Assembly: GCF_023898315.1 (NCBI RefSeq)
Contig: NC_064622.1
Location: 164,258,178-164,322,177, forward strand
DNA length: 64,000 nucleotides
Reading direction: 5' to 3'
DNA from: Schistocerca nitens
Taxonomy: Eukaryota > Arthropoda > Insecta > Orthoptera > Acrididae
Shown here: piece by piece, positions 34,601 through 44,507 of the stretch
Layout of the letters: each line of letters opens with the position of its first letter
Position numbering within the stretch: the stretch's first letter is position 1
Notes under the pieces: model-generated
Seen by the model: only the letters and a program-made list of their open reading frames with translations
The model's database searches: none
Told to the model about the DNA's origin: nothing
Translations under genes and position numbers: made by a program

Positions 34601-37600
34601 AAAAAAAAAAAATTTTAAATGGGACATACATGTCCTCGTGGACTCGAGGAGGAATAAATTTAGGGTTCCGTTATTCCTCCTCGAGTCGAGCGGGGCATAT
34701 ACGTCCCACTTAAAATAATATTATAAAACTATAAACAAGAGTAGAAATATGGAAACATGACCTGACTCAGAATCCATTACAGAAGCAGGAACAGAATTTT
34801 TACAGTTGTATGGGAAATTTTAAGTAATTCGGTCTTGAAATGGTTAGAGTGAGATCTTCGGGGATATTCTCGAAAAGTTTGGATGGGAATGGAGGCCTTC
34901 TCGGCGAATTTTTGCTGAAATCTTCTCGGATTATCAGCAGTGTCGTGGCGTCGTGTTCTAGGAACGTTTCGACGTGTTTCCTGCCCATCTTCGTCTGAAC
35001 ATGACTAGGTCAAGGTGTCGTCGTTGAGTGACTGTAGGAGGATGCAAGATGACTTGGACACGATTTGTGATTGGTGTAACGAATGCCAGCTAACTCTAAA
35101 TATAGATAAATGTAAATTAATGCAGATGGATAGGAAAAAGAATCCCGTAATGTTTGAATACTCCATTAGTAGTGTAGCACTTGACACAGTCAAGTCGATT
35201 AAATATTTGGGCGTAACATTGCAGAGCGATATGAAGTGCGACAAGCATGTAATGGCAGTTGTGGAGAAGGCGGATAGTCGTCTTCGGTTCATTGGTAGAA
35301 TTTTGGGAAGATTTGGTTCATCTGTAAAGGAGACCGCTTATAAAACACTTATACGACCTACTCGTGAGTAGTGCTCGAGCGTTTGGGATCCCTACCAGGT
35401 CGGATTGAGGGAGGACATAGAAGCAATTCAGAGGCGGGCTGCTAGATTTGTTATTGGTAGGTTTGATCATCACGCGAGTGTTACGGAAATGCTTCAGCAA
35501 CTCGGGCGGGAGTTTCTGGAGGAAAGGAGGCGTTCTTTTCGTGAACTGCTACTGAGGAAATTTAGAGAACCAGCATTTGAGGCTGACTGCAGTACAACTT
35601 TACTGCCGCCAACTTACATTTCGCGGAAAAACCACAAAGATAAGATAAGAGAGATTAGGGCTCGTACAGAGGCATATAGGCAGTCGTTTTTTTCCCTCGT
35701 TCTGTTTGGGAGTGGAAGAGGGAAAGAAGATGCTAGTTGTGGTACGAGGTACCCTCCGCCACGCACCGTATGGTGCGTTGCGGAGTATGTATGTAAATGT
35801 AGATGTAGGAGGAAACCGTCCAAACATTGCGACAACACTACAGCACATGGTCACCTCGTATACCGCCCAGCTACGGTAACTTCGTCCAATTTATTCTCCC
35901 CCTCTCCCCGGCAGCGAGGCTGAGTGGAGACCGCGAGGTCCGGCCACGCCTCGTGCCTGCAGTCCTCTAGTTCTCACCCGAATGCGCCGCACGCGCAGCG
36001 GTACTTACGGGTGCCCTCCTGGCAGTTGGCGAGGTGCATGAGGCACTCGTTGCCGAAGGTGCGGTGCTTCTTGCAGTCGGTGGTGCAGATGGGCTTGAAG
36101 TAGTCGGGGCAGATGAGCGGGCAGCACTCGGGCGCGCGGAAGGGCGGGCAGCAGGGCGGCGCCAGCAGAGGGGGCTTGCCCGGCAGCGGCACGGCCACCG
36201 GCACCTGCTCGGGGCCCTCCGGGTCGGGCAGCGGCTCCACCACCAGCGGCACCTTGCCGTGCCCGAAGTGGCTCGGCGCCGGCTCCAGCTCCACCACGCT
36301 GGCGCTCGACACGGCCACGGCGGCTGCAACGAGGACGCACACCGCTCACCTGCCGCCCTCACATTCCCACCCCCATCTGACAGCACTGGCCACACAGAAC
36401 AGCATGTTTATGTGTATGGCTGGGATTACCTCCTAAAGCTCTGGATCGATAGGCGCACAAGCAACAAACTTCACGACCATCGGCATATGAGGTTTATAAT
36501 CTCGTACCTCCAAATTAAAATTGCTACACCTCGAAGGTGACGTCCTACAGACGCGAAATTTAACCGACAGCAAGAAGATGCTGTGATATGCAAACGATTA
36601 GCTTTTCAGAGCATTCACACAAGGTTGGCGCCGGTGGCGACACTTACAACGTGCTAACATGACGAAAGTTTCCAACCGATTTCTCATACACAAACAGCAG
36701 TTGACCGGCGTTGCCTGGTGAAACGTTGTTGTGATGCCTCGTGTAAGGAGGAGAAATGCCTACCGTCACGTTTCAGACTTCGATAAAGGTCGGATTGTAG
36801 CCTATCGCGATTGCGGTTTATCGTATCGTGACATTGCTGCTCGAGTTGGTCGAGATCCAATGACTGTCAGCAGAATGTGGAATCGGTGGGTTCAGGAGGG
36901 TAATACGGAACGCCGTGCTGGATCCCAACGGCCTCTTATCACTAGCAATCGAGATGACAGGCATCTTATCCGCATGGCTGTAACAGATCGTGCAGCCGCG
37001 TCTCGATACCTGAGTCAACAGATGGGGACGTTTGCAAGACGACAACCATCTGCACGAACAGTTCGACGACGTTTGCAGCAGCATGGACATCAGCTCGGAG
37101 ACCATGGCTGCGGTTACCCTTGACGCTGCATCACAGACAGGAGCGCCTCCGATGGTGTACTCAACGACGAACCTGGGTGCACGAATGGCAAAACGTCATT
37201 TTTTCGGATGAATCCAGGTTCTGTTTAGAGCATCATGATGGTCGCATACGTGTTTGGCGACGCACATTGGAAGCGTGTATTCGTCATCGCCATACTGGCG
37301 TATCACCCGGAGTGATGGTATGGGGTGCCACTGGTTACAGGTCTCGGTCACCTCTTGTTCGCATTGACGGCACTTTGAACGATGGACATTACATTTCCGA
37401 TGTGTTACGACCCGTGGCTCTACCCTTCATTCGATCCCTGCGAAACCCTACATTTCAGCAGGATAATGCTCTACCGCGTGTTGCAGGTCTTGTGCGGGCC
37501 TTTCTGGATACAGAAAATGTTTGACTGATGCCCTGGCCAGCACATTCTCCAGATCTCTCACCAATTGAAAACGTCTGGTCAATGGTGTCCGAGCAACTGT

Positions 37601-40600
37601 CTCGTCACAATACGCCAGTCACTACTCTTGATGAACTGTGGTATCGTGTTGAAGCTGAATGGGCAGCTGTACCTGTACATGCCATCCCAGATCTGTTTGA
37701 CTCAATGCCCAGGCGCATCAAGGCCGTTATTAAGTCAGAGGTGGTTGTTCTGGGTACTCATTTCTCAGGATCTATGCACCCAAATTTCGTGAAAATGTAA
37801 TCACATGTCAGTTCTAGTATAATATGTTTGTCCAAAGAATACCAGTTTATCATCTGCATTTCTTCTTGGTGTAGCAATTTTAATGGCCAGTAGTGTAGAA
37901 GCCCAGATATGGACAAAACTAGTTTTTTCGGCTGCTGCCTTACAGGCTGCCCTGCAGGACAAGGTCTGTTGTGTAGGAATACATACAGGTATGCACTGTA
38001 ACTATTCGGTTGCACATTTTTGACATGGTTTTTGCGTTTTCGGAAATACCATTTTTGGCTATGTTTTAAAAATGGGTCCCGGCCCGAAAGTAATCATTTA
38101 GTGAACAAAAAAAAAAAAAAATTAAATGTGGAACTTGGGGCTGGTTTTTCCTTGTAAATCGCGTCCAACAATTGCCATAAATACGCTACTATCTCACAAG
38201 GGAACCTCCCCATCGCACCCCCCCTCAGATTTAGTTAAAAGTTGGCACAGTGGATAGGCCTTGAAAAACTGAACACGGATCAATCGAGAAAACAGGAAGA
38301 AGTTGTGTGGAACTATGAAAAAAATCAGCAAAATATACGAACAAGTAGAGTATGAGCTCAGGAGCGCCGTGGTTAGCGTGAGCAGCTGCGGAACGAGAGG
38401 TCCTTGGTTCAAGTCTTCCCTCGAGTGAAAAGTTTAATTTTTTTTAATTTTCAGCCAATTATCGAAGTTCAGGCACTCACACATAATCAGCTTCGCTCTC
38501 CAAAATTCCAGGACATGTTCAGATTTGCTTGGACATATGCAGGATTTGACGGTCTACGCAAGGAAAAATTTGAAAACTTTAAAAACATATGTTTTGACAG
38601 AGCACAGGGAAAACTGTGCGACTGTGAAACTGTTGCATTCATTTGTTGCAGTTTATGTGACAAACTCTTATGTTTTCATCACTTTTTTGGGAGTGATTAT
38701 CACATCACAAGAAAACTTAAATCGGGCAAGGTAGAAGAATCTTTTTACCCATTCGCCAAGTGTACAAGTTAGGTGGCTCGACAACATATTCCTGTCAAGT
38801 GACGCACATGCCGTCACCAGTGTCGTATAGAATATAGCAGACGTGTTTTCCTGTGGAGGAATCGGTTGACCTATGACCTTGCGATCAAATGTTTTCGGTT
38901 CCCATTCGAGAGGCACGTCCTTTCGTCTACTAATCGCACGATTTTGGGGTGCGGTCGCAAAACACATACACTAAACATATTACAGTGAACAGAGACGTCA
39001 ATGAACGAACGGACAGATCATAACTTCGCGAAAATAAAGGAAGTCAACTTTTCACTCGAGGGAAGACTTGAACCAAGGACCTCTCGATCCGCAGCTGCTC
39101 ACGCTAACCACGGGACCACGGCACTCCTGCGCTCACACTATCCTTTATGTTGCCTATCTTACGCATGGACTACTCAGTTTGTATATTTTGCTTATTTTTT
39201 TCATAGTTCCACACAACTTCTTCCTGTTTTCTCGATTGATCTGTGTTCAGTTTTTCAAGGCCTATCAACTGTGCCAACTTATAACTAAATCTGAGGGGGG
39301 TGCGATGGGGAGGTTGCCTTGTCAGCAGTTTCTTTTACAATTTTTCCTTGTGTAATAGACTGAAAAAGTCGTTGAAAGCTAAATATAACAGTTTTATCCT
39401 GTAGTGGTTCTATGACGTCAGTTAATTTGGCTGAAATTTCGTTTACAAATAAATTCGAGGTACCTTAAACGGAACAGTACGGTGCCCTGCGCCGTCTCTT
39501 TATACTTTGTACTGTAAATCCTGTCTCTCAGCTCTGGATTCTAAGTATTTCACGTATCTTCGAGTTTCGTGTTCAGTTTACCACTGTGTCCAAAGAAACA
39601 TTCAAGAACTACACTTCAAATAATTGCAGTATTCATGAGGGGACTAATCGTCAAAGTGCCGATGTGAACGCCGCAAGTCGATGAAAGAGACAGCAGTTGT
39701 TTACAGTCGCAGTATCTTACATGTTCGTCGTACTTACGTCACGCTAGCAAAAGCAAGAGAATATTTAGCTTGATATTACCTGTATCACCCTGGCCCGTCG
39801 CAGTCAAAATCACACTCAGTAAAATTCTTTGGCATTATGAGCCTGTCATACCGAGCAATTTCAAGCAACAAAACCCACATACTCACATACATGCATACAT
39901 ACAAACGCAGTCAGTCACGTATCCAAAATTTTAATTTTTGTCTGTGACAATAGACGGCATTGCCTAGTCCGATCGAGGTTTTCGAAATCAGACAATGACA
40001 GAACCCTAAATGCCCTCCAAAACAGTACCAGGTGGGATATGTGTCTGAAATACTACAGCCTGCCCTGCTCGAACGAGTTGCGAATGAGAAAGAAAAAGCT
40101 TGAAACATTAAAAAAAGCCCAATCCCGTCACTCATTGCCCCCGTCACTGTCTTCTTGGGAGTGGCTGTTGCCACTTACCAGTGTAGTACAGTAGTTGATG
40201 AGCATAGGAAGAGCAATGAGCGAGGCATTCTGTGACTTTGAAAGTAAAATTTTGTCAACTGATCTAGGTAAAAACGCCAAGTTTTGATATTGCGTGCAAA
40301 TAGTAAGCGGTTCGAAATCATCTATTCAGTCTCTCTGTGACCATACTGGCGTAGAAACTGAAGATAACAGAGAGAAGATCGAAATACTGAATTAGGTCTT
40401 CCGAAATTGTTTCACCGCGGAAGGCCGTAACACGGTTCCTTCTTTCAATTATCGCACGAACGGCGAAATGACGGATATTGAGATAACCAATCGCGAATTA
40501 GAAAAGTAACTACAATCGCTTAGGAGGCATCAAGAACAGATGAGATAAAGGTTATGCGAAAGAACTTGTTCCTCGTGTAGCAGCAGTTTGTCGTAGATTA

Positions 40601-43600
40601 CTGGGGCAACCAAAGGTACTAGAAAGGTTATGCGAAAGAACTTGTTCGTCTTATAGCAGCAGTTTGTCGTAGATTGCTGGGCCAACGAAAGGTACTCTGG
40701 AAAGAAGTGCCGTTTTCAAGTAAGGTAGTAAGATAGATACACATAATTATAGGCCTATAGCGTAGACGCCAGTCTGTTGTAGAATTATGGAAAATGTTTT
40801 ATGCTTAAGAATATGACGTTTTTGCAGAAAAAAAGCTCTGGTATAAAAATCGAAATGGATTCCGCAAGCAGAGATGATGCGAAACTCGGCTCGCTCTGCT
40901 CCTTTACGATATCCATTGTGCTGTAGATAACGGCGCCCAGGTTGATCCATGTTCCTAGACTCCAGGCATTTGACAACGCCCCGCACTGCCGTTTGGCGAA
41001 AAAAAATACGGGATTACCGAGTATCGGATCAGATTTACGACTGGATTGAAGGCTATCTTGCGGATAGAACTCAACATATTGCGCATACATAAGAAAAGTC
41101 AACCACGGCTGAAAATGTCAATGTCGTGTGACTAGGGCCTCCCGTCGGGTAGACCGTTTGCCGGGTGCAAGTCTTTCGATTTGGCTCCACTTCGGTGACT
41201 TGCGCGTCGATGGGGATAAAAGGATGATGGTTAGGACAACACAACACCCAGTTCCTGAGCGGAGAAAATCTCCGACCCAGTCGGGAGTCGAACCCGGTCC
41301 GTTAGGATTGACATTCTATCACGCTCACCACTCAGCTACCGAGACCACGACTGTGAAACTACAGTATTGATGAAAAATTGCTGGAAAGAATATCTACTGT
41401 ATAATATGTGGAAGTAACTATACGGAGAAGCACGTCCCAGACTGTGATTTATAGAAAGAATCCTAAGGACATTTAATCCATCCACGAAGGAAGTGCCTTT
41501 CAAGACGCATGTTCGATCGATTCTTGATTATTGTTCATCAGTCGAGATGCTTACCAGGTAGGACTGATACAGGAGATAGAGAAGACACAACGAAAAGCGC
41601 CGCGTTTCGTCACGGGACAGTGTTACGGAGATGTTCAACAGACTCCAGTGGCACACGTTAGAAGAGAGGCATTGTGCATCACGGAGAAGTTACTTGTTGA
41701 AATTTTGAGAGAGCACTTTCCGAGAAGAATCGTACTACTTCCCCCTCCCCAATACATCTCGCTAAATGACCAAGACGAAAAAATTAGAGAAAAAATGGCT
41801 CTGAGCACTACAGGACTTAATAACATCAGTGGTCATCAGTCCCCTAGAACTTAGAACTACTTAAACCTAACTAACCTAAGGACATCACACACATCCATGC
41901 CCGAGGCAGGATTCGAACCTGCGACCGTAGCAGTCGCGCGGTTCCGGACTGAGCGCCTAAAACCGCTAGACCACCGCGGCCGGCAAAATTAGAGAAATTA
42001 CAGGTAATTTAGAGGCTTACCAACAATCACTTTTGCCTCGCGCCATTCACGAGTGGAATAGGGAAGGGGGATCAGTTAGAGGTACAAGAAGTACCCTCCG
42101 TCACACACCGTTATGTGACTTGTATGTGCACGTGCAGCTACAATGCTACGCGCAATTAGTCATCTTCGTCAAGGCTGCCTACATCTACATATATACTCCG
42201 CTAGCCACCAAGCAGTGTGTGGCGGAGGGCACAATTCGCGCCAAAGTCATATTCCCTCCCTCCCCCCCCCCCCTTCACTCACGGATCGCGCGAGGGAAAA
42301 ACGACTGACTGAACGCCTCAGTACGAACTCTTATTTCCCTTAACTTTGAATGATGATCATTACGCGATTTGAAAGTTGGTGGTAATAATATATGCTCTAC
42401 ATTCTCGGCGAAGATTGGATTTCGGAATTTAGTGAGCAGCCCCTTCTGTTTAGCGCGTCGTCTATCTGCAAGTGTGTCCCACTTCAAACTTTCTATGAGA
42501 TTTGTAACGCTCTCGCGATGGCTAAATGTACGTCAAGAATCTTGCCCCTCTCCTTTGGACCTTCTCAATCTCTTGAATGAGTCCCAACTGGCAAGGGTCC
42601 CATACAGACGAACAATACTCTAAGACTGTACGAACTAACGTATTGTAAGCTGTTTCCTTTCTTGAAGAACTGTATCGCTTTAGGATTCTACCAATAAACC
42701 GCAATCTAGAGTTCGCCTTACCCGTTACTTGTGTAAACTGATCATTGCATTTGAGATCATTTCGAATAGTCACACCCACTTGAATGATGTTACCGCTTCC
42801 AAAGACTGATCATTTATTTTGTACTTATACATTAATGGGGAATTTCGCCTTGTTATACGCAGTAGGCTACACTTACTAATATTGAGAGATAACTGTCAGT
42901 CATTACACCACGCATTTATTTTCTGCAATCCTCATTGATTTGTTCAAAACTTTCGTGTGATACTACTTTCCTGTAGACTACAGCATCATCGGCAAACAGT
43001 CTAAGGCCGCTGTCAATACCATCAACCAGATCGTTTATGTAAATCGTAAAAAGCAGAGGACCTATTACGCTGCCCTGGGGCACATCTGAAGTTACTGTTA
43101 CCCCGTTAGTTAGAAAACTTTCTATCCAACATTCCAACCGCATATGTCATCGGACAGACCGTAAGCGCGCACTTTTTGTAGCAAGCGACAGTGCAGAACT
43201 GAATCGAACGCCTTTCGAAAGTAGAGAAATATGGCATCAACCTGGGAGCCGGTATCTAGAGGCTGTTGTATATCGTGCACAAAGAGGGCCAGCTGTGTCT
43301 CGCATGACCACTGTTTCGTAAAACCGTGCTGGTTTCTGTAGATGAGCTTCTCAGATTCTAGAAAGGTCATTATGTCTGAACACAATGGTGAGTGCACAAT
43401 ATGACGCGATCACAAAGAGAGAATAATTGAACTGGAATCAGTATTAATTGTTAAACGTTATTAGTGACGAAAGTTGCCGAAATTGTACCACAGGCTGTGG
43501 TTTTGAACAGTCAGTCGGTAGGCCCCAGAAATGAACCCCTGCCGCCATAGGTGTAGCGGCGCGCGGCAGAGGCAGTGGGCTGGTGGCAGGGCAGAGCGCT

Positions 43601-43644
43601 GCAGTGGCTGTCTTACCCAGGAAGGCGGCGACGGAGAACTTCAT
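31595..43644 (-). CDS. Secreted Kazal-domain protein, three exons
   Basis: The coding exons on the minus strand are 43644-43617, 36323-36009 and 31677-31595 (28+315+83 nt; 141 residues plus stop). Residues 1-17 form a signal peptide starting MKFSVAAFLAAVAVSSA, with exon 1 supplying the first nine. Residues 21-66 are rich in Pro, Val and Glu. The Kazal domain spans about 76-124: Cys81, Cys89, Cys103, Cys110 and Cys124 have the family spacings C-x7-C and C-x6-C, with Phe99 at the usual Tyr position and the ending DGKC. Three extra residues including Cys93 sit between Cys89 and Phe99, and a CC pair lies at 67-68. Kazal proteins usually inhibit serine proteases outside the cell. The residue two after Cys81, the usual P1 site, is Asp, so trypsin inhibition is not expected. 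The phase match and domain continuity across both junctions make the model strong; expression is unproven. Confidence 0.88.
32620..33475 (+). pseudogene. Mariner transposase relic (in Kazal intron 2)
   Basis: Frameshifted pieces in order: WFKYGLESVTDDRKLSR near 32640, then VREMIHKDRRQTISDVFEIV and ISYGTCERIVADELNRR at 32715-32850. HPPYSPDLAPRYFF lies near 33275-33310 and a distal NRRKRCLQ-YFDGG stretch near 33415-33465. The third Asp of the SD motif reads Arg. Stop codons and indels occur throughout. Confidence 0.8.
33490..34716 (-). pseudogene. piggyBac-like relic with palindromic ends
   Basis: On the minus strand, 34440-33922 can be pieced together in shifting frames as a piggyBac-type C-terminal region. 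It reads a W-RR-like block, then FLFSSGCFNSEQF, then NSFITWN and FDELSFHLALVRQL. The ends carry GTGGGAC-type palindromes: a 16-bp perfect one at 33503-33518 and a large hairpin at 34612-34716. TTAA occurs at 33483-33486. The catalytic domain is missing. Family assignment is from the C-terminal block only. Confidence 0.55.
35014..35815 (+). pseudogene. CR1-like LINE, 5'-truncated (in Kazal intron 2)
   Basis: The frame gives CNECQLTLNIDKCKLMQMDR, SIKYLGVTLQSDMK and FIGRILGRFGSSVKETAYK. A stop at 35369-35371 then replaces part of the VRPILEYCSS block, and WDPYQVGL, RAARFVIG and PTYISRKNHKDKIREI follow. The 3' UTR ends in GTATGTAAATGTAGATGTAGG near 35810. It is one of the better-preserved short copies, with few frameshifts. 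Confidence 0.88.
36009..36323 (-). CDS. Kazal gene exon 2
   Basis: The acceptor CGTTGCAG ends at 36324 and the donor C|GTAAGTACC starts at 36008, a consensus insect donor. The exon is very GC-rich with G or C at most third positions, unlike the flanking introns. It encodes residues 10-115, including nine of the ten cysteines. Confidence 0.9.
36505..37897 (+). mobile_element. Tc1-like transposon (in Kazal intron 1)
   Basis: Terminal inverted repeats contain TTAAAATTGCTACACC at the left (36515-36530) and its inverse GGTGTAGCAATTTTAA at the right (37868-37883). The right end continues TGGCCAGTAGTGTA, the canonical end of this family, while the left outermost bases have decayed. The transposase within (36734-37800) is broken. 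Confidence 0.85.
36734..37800 (+). pseudogene. Tc1-like transposase, frameshift and stop
   Basis: The ATG at 36734 begins MPRVRRRNAYRHVSDFDKGR, an N-terminal homeodomain-like HTH (RDIAARVGRDPMTVSRMWNRW) followed by a GRPR-like segment. A frameshift lies between about 37095 and 37112. The catalytic region continues with LTLHHRQERLRWC, FSDESRF (first Asp), FQQDNA (second Asp), and SPDLSPIENVW (Glu), the DD34E arrangement. An in-frame TGA at 37522-37524 splits it just before LMPWPAHSPDLSP. About 350 residues in total would be expected for the family. Two lesions make it inactive. Confidence 0.9.
38197..39321. mobile_element. Long-TIR element with tRNA-like sequence in both arms
   Basis: Terminal inverted repeats at 38197-38433 and 39046-39321 start CAAGGGAACCTCCCCATCGC and end with its inverse. 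The right arm has about 35 extra bp. TCA flanks both sides (38194-38196 and 39322-39324), a 3-bp duplication. Near its inner end each arm carries a tRNA-like stretch with box A-like GTGGTTAGCGTGAGC and box B-like GGTTCAAGTCT. The interior has an open frame on the plus strand (38459-38772) described separately. It lies in Kazal intron 1. Confidence 0.75.
38459..38772 (+). pseudogene. Cys/His-rich protein fragment inside long-TIR element
   Basis: About 100 codons include SPKFQDMFRFAWTYAGF, then a compact Cys/His cluster: CDCETVAFICCSLCDKLLCF followed by HHFF and DYH. The spacing looks like a zinc-binding C-terminal domain of transposon-encoded proteins. There is no start codon of its own, and the N-terminal part and catalytic domain are absent, so it is a remnant. 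I do not recognise a named family with confidence. Confidence 0.45.
39322..40274. other. Unassigned intronic sequence
   Basis: No protein or element is identified. The run of ACATAC-type short repeats at 39880-39905 resembles the tail at 14755-14790. Confidence 0.4.
41125..41350 (-). mobile_element. tRNA-headed SINE, third family
   Basis: Minus strand: GTGGTCTCGGTAGCTGAGTGG head, box B GGTTCGACTCCC, TGGGTCGGAGATTTTCTCCG, CTGGGTGTTGTGTTGTCC, then ATCCCCATCGACGCGCAAGT and a CCCGACGGGAGGCC end. It is inserted into the CR1-like copy. Confidence 0.8.
41793..41984 (-). mobile_element. tRNA-Leu-like-headed SINE
   Basis: Full-length copy with a 13-bp perfect target duplication AAAATTAGAGAAA (41780-41792 and 41985-41997) in the CR1-like ORF2. 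It is therefore younger than that LINE copy. Confidence 0.93.
42170..43385 (-). pseudogene. CR1-like LINE, 5'-truncated (in Kazal intron 1)
   Basis: Minus strand from 43385: IMTFLESEKLIYRNQHGFTK, SCETQLALFVHDIQ and FRKAFDSV, then VPQGSVIGPLLFTIYINDLV with LFADDAVVY (catalytic pair kept). DWQLSLNISKC lies in another frame, followed by GVTIRNDLK, YCSSVWDP and RGARF, and a 3' UTR with the GTAGATG-type tail at about 42170. The copy has two or three frameshifts and a C-run near 42264. Confidence 0.88.
43617..43644 (-). CDS. Kazal gene exon 1 (start codon, signal peptide)
   Basis: ATG at 43644-43642 is followed by nine codons and one base, then the donor G|GTAAGAC at 43616. Phase 1 matches the exon 2 acceptor. 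The hydrophobic string begun here is completed by exon 2. Confidence 0.85.
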
Positions 43645-43687
43645 GTCGGCGGCTGGTGCTGCTGCTGCCCAGCGAGGCGGCGGCCGG

Positions 43688-43694
43688 CCTTATA
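43688..43694 (-). promoter_or_regulatory. TATA box of the Kazal gene
   Basis: TATAAGG on the minus strand lies 50 nt upstream of the start codon at 43644, which implies a short leader of about 20 nt. It lies in a GC-rich stretch at the edge of the minisatellite. It was chosen by position and consensus only. Confidence 0.6.
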
Positions 43695-43802
43695 TGTCCC
43701 GGGGGGCGCGCTGTTTACACGCCGGGAACACGCAGCACGCAACACGGCCGCGTCTGCCGAGTCAGCGCCACCCACAGCCGCGGCTGCCTGCCTGCCGCCC
43801 GC

Positions 43803-44368
43803 CACGCCCAGCACCACCACCGCCAGCCGTCACGCGGCCTCACATCATTTTATCCGCCCTGTTGGTCGTTCGTACCAATCACTTGTCACTATTATAATAA
43901 TTGTTGTTATGTTAAATTTGACCTCAGACACTTTGGGGTAGAACACGCCCAGCACCACCACTGCCAGCCGTCACGCGGCCTCACATCATTTTCTCCGCCC
44001 TGTTGGTCGTTCGTACCAATCACTTGTCACTATTATAATAATTGTTGTTATGTTAAATTTGACCTCAGACACTTTGGGGTAGAACACGCCCAGCACCACC
44101 ACTGCCAGCCGTCACGCGGCCTCACATCATTTTATCCGCCCTGTTGGTCGTTCGTACCAATCACTTGTCACTATTATAATAATTGTTGTTATGTTAAATT
44201 TGACCTCAGACACTTTGGGGTAGAACACGCCCAGCACCACCACTGCCAGCCGTCACGCGGCCTCACATCATTTTATCCGCCCTGTTGGTCGTTCGTACCA
44301 ATCACTTGTCACTATTATAATAATTGTTGTTATGGTAAATTTGACCTCAGACACTTTGGGGTAGAACA
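43803..44368. repeat. 141-bp minisatellite, four copies
   Basis: Four head-to-tail copies start at 43803, 43944, 44085 and 44226 (CACGCCCAGCACCACCAC to CTTTGGGGTAGAA). Differences are few, for example TTTTATCC versus TTTTCTCC and TGTTAAAT versus TGGTAAAT. The unit equals 47 codons, so an incidental plus-strand frame (43575-44594) stays open across all copies; I see no evidence that it is a gene. Each unit has a CCAAT and a CACTTG E-box-type word. It begins about 110 bp upstream of the Kazal TATA box. Confidence 0.97.
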
Positions 44369-44507
44369 CAGCAGATTATTCAGGCTACGTATTCAAATTA
44401 ATGTAGTTTTTATTTTTTACGTAACCTATAAACGTATATTGTCCTTTGATTTAAAACTTTATCCAAGCCGGAGCAGAAAGGGAAAGCTGAAAGATGGGAG
44501 GATTATA

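Larger units (their letters stand above)
40275..42130 (+). pseudogene. CR1-like LINE copy with two SINE insertions
   Basis: Order follows CR1 ORF2 and its 3' UTR. The block corresponding to ETEDDRRKAEILNSVFRNCF lies near 40360-40420 and the YRPIS-CCRIME region near 40750. The copy continues into QLALL, the I-DFLEERTQH region near 41070 and then YCSSV near 41530. QRKAARFV follows near 41600 and the YISLNDQDEKI region near 41755-41790. The end after 41985 encodes QSLLPRAIHEWNREGGS and the CCCTCCGTCACACACCG UTR. Frames are broken. It carries a 223-bp SINE at 41125, another at 41793, and a local 77-bp duplication at 40549-40694. Confidence 0.85.

Noticed and set aside
36034-36540. Plus-strand ORFs opposite Kazal exon 2
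   Set aside because: These are antisense frames kept open by the GC-rich codon use of the exon; the minus-strand Kazal reading explains the region.
43803-44368. CRISPR-like array
   Set aside because: The copies are contiguous 141-bp units with no unique spacers, in a eukaryotic genome; it is a minisatellite.
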